Below are positions 8,965 through 16,949 of a stretch of DNA of 64,000 bases, piece by piece (position 1 is the stretch's first letter; every line of letters begins with the position of its first letter). A program made the translations under genes and the position numbers. A model generated the notes under the pieces. It saw only the letters and a program-made list of their open reading frames with translations, had not been told where the DNA came from and did not search any database. This stretch comes from Candidatus Rifleibacteriota bacterium (GTDB lineage Bacteria; Muiribacteriota; Ozemobacteria; Ozemobacterales; Ozemobacteraceae): the NCBI GenBank assembly GCA_015233565.1, contig JADFXM010000011.1, forward strand, positions 1 through 64,000. Direction: 5' to 3'.

Positions 8965-11148
8965 ATGGAATGGATAACAGAAATACTGATCTCTAATGTT
9001 TGGATTGTTTGTCTTATTGTCTTGCTGGGAGGAATTTTTACATTCTTTTTCGGACAAAAAGCTCCCCTGCAGGGCGCGTCCGTAACCCTTTGTGCAATGG
9101 GTGCCGGTTATCTTTTGTCCGTTCTGATTTTCATACATATTTACCTTCATCCCGAAAGTACTATTGACAAATCATTCACCTGGTTTTCCACTTCCGGGGG
9201 CGATATAATGGCAGGATTTCTCCTCGACCCCCTCACCGCTATCATGCTGCTGGTTGTTACGCTGGTTTCTTTGCTTGTACAAATTTACTCAACCTCTTAC
9301 ATGCATGGAGATAAAGGCTATTCACGATATTTTGCTTACTTATCGACTTTTTCATTCGCCATGTTGTTACTTGTTATCGCCAACAATTTTTTCATAATGT
9401 ATATCGCCTGGGAACTGGTGGGACTTTTTTCATATCTTTTGATCGGCTTTTGGTATGAAAAAAAATCAGCTTCCGATGCGGCAAAAAAAGCCTTTATTAC
9501 CACAAAAGTGGGTGATATTGGCTTTTTATTAGGTATTCTTCTTCTATATTCCAAAGCTCATACTTTCCACTTTGCAGGTCTTTATGCGGCAATTGGGAAA
9601 GGTGTTGAGAGCGGAGCAATTTCCTCGGAATATTTGACTGTTTCCCTGATTCTTCTTTTCGGGGGTGCAGTAGGAAAATCAGCTCAATTTCCTTTGCATG
9701 TATGGCTCCCGGATGCCATGGAAGGCCCGACTCCCGTTTCAGCCCTGATTCATGCGGCAACTATGGTTGCTGCAGGTGTCTACTTAGTAGCAAGAGCTTT
9801 TCCACTGTTTCTGCTATCAAAAACTGCAATCCTTTTTGTGGCTTATACAGGTGCAATTACCGCGATTTTCGCGGCGCTAATCGCTGTTGTAATGTGTGAT
9901 ATCAAGAAAGTTCTTGCTTATTCAACTATATCCCAGTTGGGGATCATGATGCTGGGATTGGGCGTTGGAGGCTATGTTCCCGGGCTCTTTCACCTGGTGA
10001 CTCACGCATTTTTTAAAGCTCTGTTGTTCCTTGGCGCCGGTTCGGTGATTCATTCTCTTCATTCCCAGGATATAAGAGAAATGGGAGGATTGATGAAAAC
10101 GATGCGGATCACAGGCGCCACTTTTTTACTGGGTTGTCTTTCAATAGCTGGAATTCCCCCTTTCGCAGGGTTTTATTCCAAGGATGCGATTCTGGTTGAT
10201 ATTTTTGAGCTTGTTTACGCGGAACCACAGCATTTTTTACTTTTTTTTATGGCAGCTGGTACAACTCTTTTGACGGCATTTTACATGTTCCGTCTTTTCT
10301 TCATGGTCTTTTTGGGTGAACCTCGTGGATCCCATTCTGATCCGCATGAATCGCCTTTAAACATGACATTCCCGTTAGTGATTCTGGCGGTTTTGGCTGG
10401 CATATCCGGAATTTTCGCCGGAAACTTCGCGAGTTTCCTAGGACATGGACAAAGCCATTCTTCTCAGCTCCTAAGCAAGGGTTCCCACCAATCTCTGGGA
10501 CGAACTTCAAGCGCAGTTTCTGCTTTTCCAACTCAACAAAAATTTTCTTTGAGTTCTGATTCGAAAACGATTCAGAGTTGTTCTCACCAAAGCGCTGATT
10601 TGCCTTCCCAGCCTGGTTTTAAATCATCGATCTTTGTGAAACCTCATTTTTCAGTTGATGATGCGCATTCTTTCGAAAAATGGGTAACGATAGCATCTGT
10701 TGGGTTGGCCTTCCTGGGCATAATTCTTGCCTTTCTCTTATATTGGCCTCCGGAACCAATCATTCTGCCGGATGATTTATTGAGCTTTCGATTGGGAGCT
10801 TTTGTTTATAAGGTTCTTACGAATAAATTCTATATTGACGAAATTTATTCTTTTGTCTTTGTCGGGGGAGCCAATCTGATTGCCGGTTTGCTATCCCGGT
10901 TCGATTCGGGAATAGTCGATGGACTGGTAAATATGCTGGGATTCCAGATGTCTTTGTTTTCTCTGGCCCAGGCAATATGGGACAAATATGTGATCGATGG
11001 GATGGTGAATGGTGTCGGGCGCGCGACGGCTGGTCTGGGCCGATCATTTTCCCATCTCCAAAATGGACTTGTACAAAACTACCTTTTTATCATTATGACA
11101 TTTGTTGTTGGTACTTTACTTGTTTTATTCAGGGCGAGTTTGTTTTAG
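8965..11148 (+). CDS. nuoL: NADH-quinone oxidoreductase subunit L
   Basis: NuoL (ND5), the distal antiporter-like proton-pumping subunit with the lateral helix. It has 727 residues. Signatures: FIMYIAWELVGLFSYLLIGF, GKSAQFPLHVWLPDAMEGPT, VSALIHAATMVAAGVYL and HAFFKALLFLGAG. Between about residues 495 and 565 there is a Ser/His/Gln-rich hydrophilic insertion before the last helices, a spot where NuoL proteins vary in length. Confidence 0.97.
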   Translation: MEWITEILISNVWIVCLIVLLGGIFTFFFGQKAPLQGASVTLCAMGAGYLLSVLIFIHIYLHPESTIDKSFTWFSTSGGDIMAGFLLDPLTAIMLLVVTLVSLLVQIYSTSYMHGDKGYSRYFAYLSTFSFAMLLLVIANNFFIMYIAWELVGLFSYLLIGFWYEKKSASDAAKKAFITTKVGDIGFLLGILLLYSKAHTFHFAGLYAAIGKGVESGAISSEYLTVSLILLFGGAVGKSAQFPLHVWLPDAMEGPTPVSALIHAATMVAAGVYLVARAFPLFLLSKTAILFVAYTGAITAIFAALIAVVMCDIKKVLAYSTISQLGIMMLGLGVGGYVPGLFHLVTHAFFKALLFLGAGSVIHSLHSQDIREMGGLMKTMRITGATFLLGCLSIAGIPPFAGFYSKDAILVDIFELVYAEPQHFLLFFMAAGTTLLTAFYMFRLFFMVFLGEPRGSHSDPHESPLNMTFPLVILAVLAGISGIFAGNFASFLGHGQSHSSQLLSKGSHQSLGRTSSAVSAFPTQQKFSLSSDSKTIQSCSHQSADLPSQPGFKSSIFVKPHFSVDDAHSFEKWVTIASVGLAFLGIILAFLLYWPPEPIILPDDLLSFRLGAFVYKVLTNKFYIDEIYSFVFVGGANLIAGLLSRFDSGIVDGLVNMLGFQMSLFSLAQAIWDKYVIDGMVNGVGRATAGLGRSFSHLQNGLVQNYLFIIMTFVVGTLLVLFRASLF

Positions 11149-11205
11149 TGTCAAACTTTCTGAAATATTGAACTGATACGATTTCGAAAGGAGTTTGAGG
11201 ATAAC

Positions 11206-12669
11206 ATGGGTATTCTCACGATCATAACTTTCTTTCCCTTGCTGGGAGCCATTCACCTGTTGTTTCGTTCCGGCCGGGATGAAGAAAAAATTCGGAGAGT
11301 GGCACTTTATTTCACTATTGTACCGCTTGTCCTCTCTTTGGTGGTTCTTGCCAGATATAACCCTGCATTGCACAGCTTTCAGATGGAAGAACTCATTCCA
11401 TGGATTCCTTCGATGAATGTCTCTTACCATCTTGGACTTGATGGAATTTCGATCCCTCTTCTGGTTCTTACCACTCTCCTTTCAACACTATGTATTCTGG
11501 CCTCCTGGGGGATTTCAAAGAGGGTTAAGGAATACTTTATTTTCTTCCTGGTTTTGGAATCCGGAATGATCGGTGTTTTCATGGCTCTCGATCTGTTTCT
11601 TTTTTATGTATTTTGGGAAATAATGCTGGTTCCGATGTATTTTCTTATTGGAATCTGGGGTGGTCCCCGCCGGGAATACGCCGCAATCAAGTTTTTCTTG
11701 TATACTCTCGCCGGATCCGTTTTAATGCTTCTTTCGATAATCGCGCTTTACTTCAGGGCAGGAACGCTTGATATAGCGCTATTGATCGAATTTGTACAAA
11801 AAACTCCATTTGCAGGGAACTTTGCATTGTTTGTTTTTCTGGGTTTCTTTGTCGGATTTGCCGTTAAAGTGCCTTGTTTCCCTTTTCATACCTGGTTGCC
11901 GGATGCTCACGTCCAAGCGCCAACCGCTATTTCAGTGATCCTTGCCGGAGTTCTTCTTAAAATGGGTGGATATGGCTTTCTCAGAATTTCTTACCCGATA
12001 CTTCCATTCGCGGCCCATTATTTTGCCACTCCAATTGCAATACTGGCACTGATTTCAATCGTTTATGGAGCCTTTGTTGCTATGGCTCAGAATGATTTGA
12101 AAATGATGGTTGCTTATTCGTCTGTTTCACATATGGGTTTCGTTATGCTGGGAATTGCCGCAATGAATGAAAAGGGTTTTTCCGGAGCCGCAATGCAGAT
12201 GTTTACTCACGGAATTATCACCGGGGCGCTGTTTCTTTTGGTCGGGGTCATTTATGACCGCTGCCACACTCGCGACATAAACTCCTTCGGGGGCCTCATG
12301 ACCAAAATTCCTATTTTCGCGGGAATTTTATCCGTTTCAGCTTTTGCATCTCTGGGTTTACCAGGTTTGGCAGGCTTCGTTTCTGAGTTCATTGTATTTA
12401 TGGGGGGATTTGAAGTTTTTCCGTATTGTACAGCAATTGCGACAATTGGAATCGTCATAACTGCAGCTTACTTTCTGAATATGATGCAAAAAATGTTACT
12501 TGGTACTTTCAATGCTAAATGGGAACACGATTTAATAGAAATTAACCACCGCGAGCTTGCTTCAGTCGTTCCGCTAGTTGTCATTATGTTTGCGGTGGGA
12601 GTTTGTCCCAGCCCGTTGATAAATCTGATGAACGAGTCTCTCAAGCATATTTTGGTACTGGTAAAATAG
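11206..12669 (+). CDS. nuoM: NADH-quinone oxidoreductase subunit M
   Basis: NuoM (ND4), the middle antiporter-like proton-pumping subunit. It has 487 residues and about 14 helices. Signatures: FWEIMLVPMYFLIGIWGG, KVPCFPFHTWLPDAHVQAPT and AYSSVSHMGFVMLG. Upstream GAAAGGAGTTTGAGGATAAC contains the ribosome binding site. Confidence 0.97.
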   Translation: MGILTIITFFPLLGAIHLLFRSGRDEEKIRRVALYFTIVPLVLSLVVLARYNPALHSFQMEELIPWIPSMNVSYHLGLDGISIPLLVLTTLLSTLCILASWGISKRVKEYFIFFLVLESGMIGVFMALDLFLFYVFWEIMLVPMYFLIGIWGGPRREYAAIKFFLYTLAGSVLMLLSIIALYFRAGTLDIALLIEFVQKTPFAGNFALFVFLGFFVGFAVKVPCFPFHTWLPDAHVQAPTAISVILAGVLLKMGGYGFLRISYPILPFAAHYFATPIAILALISIVYGAFVAMAQNDLKMMVAYSSVSHMGFVMLGIAAMNEKGFSGAAMQMFTHGIITGALFLLVGVIYDRCHTRDINSFGGLMTKIPIFAGILSVSAFASLGLPGLAGFVSEFIVFMGGFEVFPYCTAIATIGIVITAAYFLNMMQKMLLGTFNAKWEHDLIEINHRELASVVPLVVIMFAVGVCPSPLINLMNESLKHILVLVK

Positions 12670-12685
12670 AAAAAGGAATCGCGTT

Positions 12686-14251
12686 ATGAGTTTTGCCAAT
12701 CTTTGTTTGATGGCTCCGGAAATAATTGCAGCTGCAGCCGTGCTTTTAATGGTGATTCTGGACTTATTAACAGACAACAAAAAAGCAGTTGCACTACTTG
12801 GAATTATTATGTTGTTAGGCGCTCTTTTAGCTAATTTTGTTTCGATCGGTTTTTCCATCGGGTCACCCATAGGTTCTCCAATCGCCTCCGAGGAAATCTT
12901 TTGGATGTACGCTATTGATGCATATTCCTTTTTTTTCAAAATACTTATTTTATTGGCTGGAATAATCACTCTTATTTTGGCGCTGAATTACAATCGAATG
13001 AGGAATAAGAATGAGGGTGAGTTTTATTTTCTTCTTTCCTCACTGGTTTTTGCCCTGATGTGCCTGGTTTCAGCCACTGATCTGATTTTGATTTATGTGT
13101 TAATCGAGTTCATCTCAATTTCAAGCTATGTCCTTGTGGGAATGCTTAAAACAGAAAAATCTTCTGAAGGGGCTTTGAAATATTTTCTCCTCGGGGCTGT
13201 TTCTTCAGGAATAATGCTTTTTGGTATGTCCTACGTCTATGGATTGTCTGGTACAACCAATTTAATCACGATTGGCGGAATGTTGGCTGCTGGCACTCTT
13301 CAAATGCAACCGCTATTCACGCTTGGCGCGGTTTTTATACTCGCCGGGTTCTGTTTCAAAGGTGGCCTTGCTCCATTTCATTTCTGGGCGCCCGATGCTT
13401 ATGAAGGCGCTCCGGCACCTGTTACTGCAATTTTGTCCGTTGGCCCAAAGTGTGCAGCATTTGCAATTTTTGGCAGAATATTTTACACCGTTTTCCCGGA
13501 TTTCGCCTTACTCCATCCCTACTTGATATCGCTTATCGGAATTCTAACAATGACAATCGGAAACACTGCTGCAATCTGGCAAACTGACATAAAACGCTTG
13601 TTCGCATATTCTTCCATTGCTCAGGCGGGATATATTTTCATCGGAATTGCGGCTGGAAGCAAGTTCGGATTCCCCGGCATGCTTTTCTATTTGATGGCAT
13701 ATATTTTCATGAATCTTGGCGTCTTTTCCGTTATCGTTTTGATGGTAAACAAAACCGGATCAAGTAAAATTTCAACATATGCCGGTTTGGCCAGAACAAA
13801 CCCATTTCTTGCTCTGAGCTTTCTTGTTTTCGTTCTTGCTCTTGTAGGAATTCCACCCACCTCAGGATTTTTGGGAAAATATTTTCTTTTTCTGGGTGCC
13901 CTGCAAACGAAGTTCTATGCTCTTGCATTATTCGGGGTACTGAATTCGGTAATCTCGATCTTTTATTACTTCGAAATAGTCAAGCTGATGTATTTTGACT
14001 TGGCGAGCTCAAACGAAAAGGTCGAAGTTGAAAAGTCGATTGAAGCTGAGAAAAAGATCGAAAGCGAAACCCTGATTGAAGTTGAAAACTTTATTGAAAC
14101 AACAAATCCGACGGAAGTTGGATCATACAATCCTTTTTGGATGCTGGAAGTTTCAGTAGGTGTTTGTCTGGCTTTCACATTAATTTCCGGAATTTTTCCT
14201 GAAACGTTCCTAAGATTCATATCCGAAAGAGGAATCCATTTTCTAAAATAA
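12686..14251 (+). CDS. nuoN: NADH-quinone oxidoreductase subunit N
   Basis: NuoN (ND2), the proximal antiporter-like subunit and last gene of the operon. It has 521 residues. Signatures: GGLAPFHFWAPDAYEGAPAP, DIKRLFAYSSIAQAGYIF and GIPPTSGFLGKYFLF. A charged, Glu/Lys/Ile-rich linker (roughly residues 440-480) is inserted before the last helix and is unusual for the family. AGGAATCGCGTT precedes the start. Confidence 0.96.
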   Translation: MSFANLCLMAPEIIAAAAVLLMVILDLLTDNKKAVALLGIIMLLGALLANFVSIGFSIGSPIGSPIASEEIFWMYAIDAYSFFFKILILLAGIITLILALNYNRMRNKNEGEFYFLLSSLVFALMCLVSATDLILIYVLIEFISISSYVLVGMLKTEKSSEGALKYFLLGAVSSGIMLFGMSYVYGLSGTTNLITIGGMLAAGTLQMQPLFTLGAVFILAGFCFKGGLAPFHFWAPDAYEGAPAPVTAILSVGPKCAAFAIFGRIFYTVFPDFALLHPYLISLIGILTMTIGNTAAIWQTDIKRLFAYSSIAQAGYIFIGIAAGSKFGFPGMLFYLMAYIFMNLGVFSVIVLMVNKTGSSKISTYAGLARTNPFLALSFLVFVLALVGIPPTSGFLGKYFLFLGALQTKFYALALFGVLNSVISIFYYFEIVKLMYFDLASSNEKVEVEKSIEAEKKIESETLIEVENFIETTNPTEVGSYNPFWMLEVSVGVCLAFTLISGIFPETFLRFISERGIHFLK

Positions 14252-14668
14252 GAAAGCCGCATTCGCTTAAGCCAACGCTAACGAGTTTGTCGAAAAATGC
14301 TCTGATTTCCACATTTTAATGTACCCACTTAATTTATCGCCTCGCTTTTTAGCATTAGCAGCGAGTCGTTTTGTACCTAATAAAATGTATTGAGATTTCC
14401 CGACAGCTTCTAACGGCATTTCATGGTTGCTTCGATTCCACTTCAACTTCCACTTCCACTTCACTTAGTGCAAGCCCTCAGCGACCTGCTTCTGCTGATG
14501 GAACTAAGCCCAAGACTACGTCTGAAAAAAATTCAATTTATCGGCACTTTTTCCAAATGTTCGTTTTCAGTGGGCAATCCAGAAATCCGTGGAAACAGAA
14601 AACCTTCCATGATATAATTTCCCGGCAGACGATTATTTTCCTGAGAATTTCCAAAAAAAGCGAAGAAC
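14252..14668. other. nuoN-kinase intergenic region
   Basis: 417 bases without a supported gene. A short CCACTT-type microrepeat lies near 14435-14466, and a promoter-like pair lies at 14590-14618. I do not see a clear terminator for the nuo operon. Confidence 0.4.
14590..14618 (+). promoter_or_regulatory. possible promoter of the FHA-kinase-cyclase gene
   Basis: TATAAT (14613-14618) is preceded after 17 bases by TGGAAA (14590-14595), a weak -35 box, about 50 bases before the gene start at 14669. Confidence 0.4.
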
Positions 14669-16600
14669 ATGGCTTCTGTAGAAATGAGAATTCTTCAGGG
14701 CGAGCTGAAAGGAAAGGTTTTTTCTTTCACCCGACCCGAGTGTGTACTCTTTGGCAGAGCACGTGATGCTGCAATTTGCATTACTGATGACCCTTTTGTT
14801 TCCCGCAACCATCTTCTTTTTGAAATATCACCCCCTTTTGTTTATGTATCTGACCTGGGGAGCAAAAATGGGTTTTTCCTGAATGACGTACAATATAGCA
14901 TCCACGATCGCCCCAATTCTCCGAAGTCGATCTTTCTTTCTGATGGTGAGCAAATTGCGGTAGGAAAAAACCGCTTGCTTATCAATATCCTGGGGTCCGA
15001 TGAAAAGGGACTATTCGGCTCTAACAAGACCTCCGGGAAAAAAATCTTTCCCTATTCCGGAATCCCCAACGCTTCGATGGGTTTCCTTATGCCCGATTCA
15101 CTAATTGGGTCCTACAGAATTGGCTCTGAGATTGGGCGGGGTTGGATGGGGGCTGTCTATCAGGCTATAGATACTCGTTCCGGACAGACGGTTGCTTTAA
15201 AGACCATGGTTCCAAATGTCATTTTTTCCAAAGTTGCTGCTGAATTATTTTTGAATGAGCTCAGTCGCCTTCAGAGAGTCGATCATCCTTCTATATGTAA
15301 GTTGTTGGATTTTGGACGCAAAGAAAATCTTTTTTACTGCGTCCAGGAATATATTGACGGACTCGATCTTTCCAGGCTTCTTATCCATCGCGATGGGAAG
15401 CTCAATATGGAGGAAGCTGTCCCGATCATGTTGGAGGTCTTGGAGGGGCTTTCTCATGGCCAATTAGATGGCGAGTTCATTCATCGAAACTTTACTCCAC
15501 GGAATATTCTTACTTATGGTAAAGGAAGATGGATTCGGGGAAAGATCGCGGATTTTGGCCTCTTTCGAGCCCTTGAAATTGCTGGATTGAACCAGATGAT
15601 ATTGTCCGGAAACTATGTTGAAAACCCATGCTATTGGCCCAGAGAGAGGATAACTTTTTACGATCGGGTTGATTTCGCTTCGGAAGTGTTTTCAGTCGCT
15701 TCTATTTTTTATGAAATGCTCACTGGTTGCTTAGTTAGAGATAGTTTGTCAGAACTCCGACGGGATTTCAAAAAAGCGGGCAGGATTCCCGGTTTGTCCG
15801 ATTATCTCCAAGTGATTGCGCACAATAAGCCTATTCCGATTCGCCAAAAGAACCCAGAAATTCCAACCCAGGTTGCTGAAATATTAGATCGTGCACTCTC
15901 AGAACCGATTATCAACCGAAGTCAGGCAACCCCGGGTGAAGAGCTGTCTCAAACCCGATTCCCAAACCTTGAAAACTTTCGAATGGCTCTTCTTGAAGCT
16001 CTGAATTCTGCCGGACTTACTTCCAAAGGAAGTAAACCTGATTTATTGGGGAGTGAGGAAGCATTAGAAGAAAAGTCGGAAGTAGCCCTACTGGTTCTCG
16101 ATTTGGCGAATTCCACGCATCTGGTTAACATTCGAGGCACAAATTTTTTCACGGAAATTGTTAATTCCTTCAATAATCTATTTCGAAATCATGAATCCAG
16201 GACTGGTTTGAAATTTTTGAAGGGAACAGGAGATGGTTTTTTTGCAATTTATCGTAAAGTTGATGATGCTCTCTTGGTGGGTCGGGCGCTACTCGCTGAA
16301 GCAGCTAAAAATGATGTTCAAATACGTATAGCAATGAATTGGGGAAGTGTTACAATTGCTTCAGACGGAGATTTTTTGGGAAGAGAAGTCCATCGACTTT
16401 TTCGAATTGAAGGGCTCAAGGAGTCAGACAGGGTTTCTAAAACTCAGGTGATTTTCCCACCTCATGGACGAATTCTGGTTACTAAAGCTGTTGTCGAGAG
16501 AACGAGCTCAGTTTTCCAAAATCTGGGTTTTTTCCGATTGAAGGGTTTCGAGGAACCCTGGGAAATTTTTTTGTTCTGTGATAACACTCCTCGAAATTGA
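14669..16600 (+). CDS. FHA - pseudokinase - class III nucleotide cyclase fusion
   Basis: 643 residues, three domains. An FHA phosphothreonine-binding domain (about 5-110; SRNHLLFEIS, DLGSKNGFFLN) comes first. A Hanks-type kinase fold (about 148-420) follows, with glycine loop GRGWMG, lysine at 178 in VALKTM and DFG at 295-297. The catalytic loop reads HRNFTPRN at 272-279, so the HRD aspartate is Asn274 and the kinase is probably inactive. A class III adenylate/guanylate cyclase domain (about 465-640) has metal-binding aspartates at 478 (LVLDLANST) and 522 (GTGDGF). I infer that phosphoprotein binding through FHA, perhaps to the kinase encoded next, controls cyclic nucleotide synthesis. No membrane segment is seen, so the protein is cytoplasmic. 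Confidence 0.85.
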   Translation: MASVEMRILQGELKGKVFSFTRPECVLFGRARDAAICITDDPFVSRNHLLFEISPPFVYVSDLGSKNGFFLNDVQYSIHDRPNSPKSIFLSDGEQIAVGKNRLLINILGSDEKGLFGSNKTSGKKIFPYSGIPNASMGFLMPDSLIGSYRIGSEIGRGWMGAVYQAIDTRSGQTVALKTMVPNVIFSKVAAELFLNELSRLQRVDHPSICKLLDFGRKENLFYCVQEYIDGLDLSRLLIHRDGKLNMEEAVPIMLEVLEGLSHGQLDGEFIHRNFTPRNILTYGKGRWIRGKIADFGLFRALEIAGLNQMILSGNYVENPCYWPRERITFYDRVDFASEVFSVASIFYEMLTGCLVRDSLSELRRDFKKAGRIPGLSDYLQVIAHNKPIPIRQKNPEIPTQVAEILDRALSEPIINRSQATPGEELSQTRFPNLENFRMALLEALNSAGLTSKGSKPDLLGSEEALEEKSEVALLVLDLANSTHLVNIRGTNFFTEIVNSFNNLFRNHESRTGLKFLKGTGDGFFAIYRKVDDALLVGRALLAEAAKNDVQIRIAMNWGSVTIASDGDFLGREVHRLFRIEGLKESDRVSKTQVIFPPHGRILVTKAVVERTSSVFQNLGFFRLKGFEEPWEIFLFCDNTPRN

Positions 16601-16949
16601 ATTTCAAGATCATTAATAATTTCTAAGGAGTTACAATCCCGGGATGAATTCCAGGGGGCGAAATAGTTCCAGAGGGTTTCTGAAAGCCATTTTTCCAAAA
16701 TGCAGCAATTCTTGGTGAGTTTTCTCGCAAAATATTGCTATTGCTGATTTTTGTTACGAAACTTATCGGAATAATTAGTTTTTTGAATATTGCTCAAAAT
16801 GGCTTATAGAAACAATCGCAGCAACTTACCGAGAATCACTGTCTAAAATGTGCGAAACTCCACTGGTAATGATATAATATGTAAATTTTGCAACTTCATT
16901 TTTGTTGAATCATTGGAAAAAAATTGTGAGCAAGAAGGCTTTCTGAAGC
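16601..16949. other. intergenic region between the two kinase genes
   Basis: 349 bases, no gene supported. A TATAAT lies at 16873-16878 about 70 bases before the next start, but no convincing -35 box sits at the right distance. Confidence 0.35.

Noticed and set aside
14371..14766. Reading frames between nuoN and the FHA gene
   Set aside because: Low-complexity Ser/Thr sequence from a CCACTT microrepeat, no homology and overlap with the real gene start.
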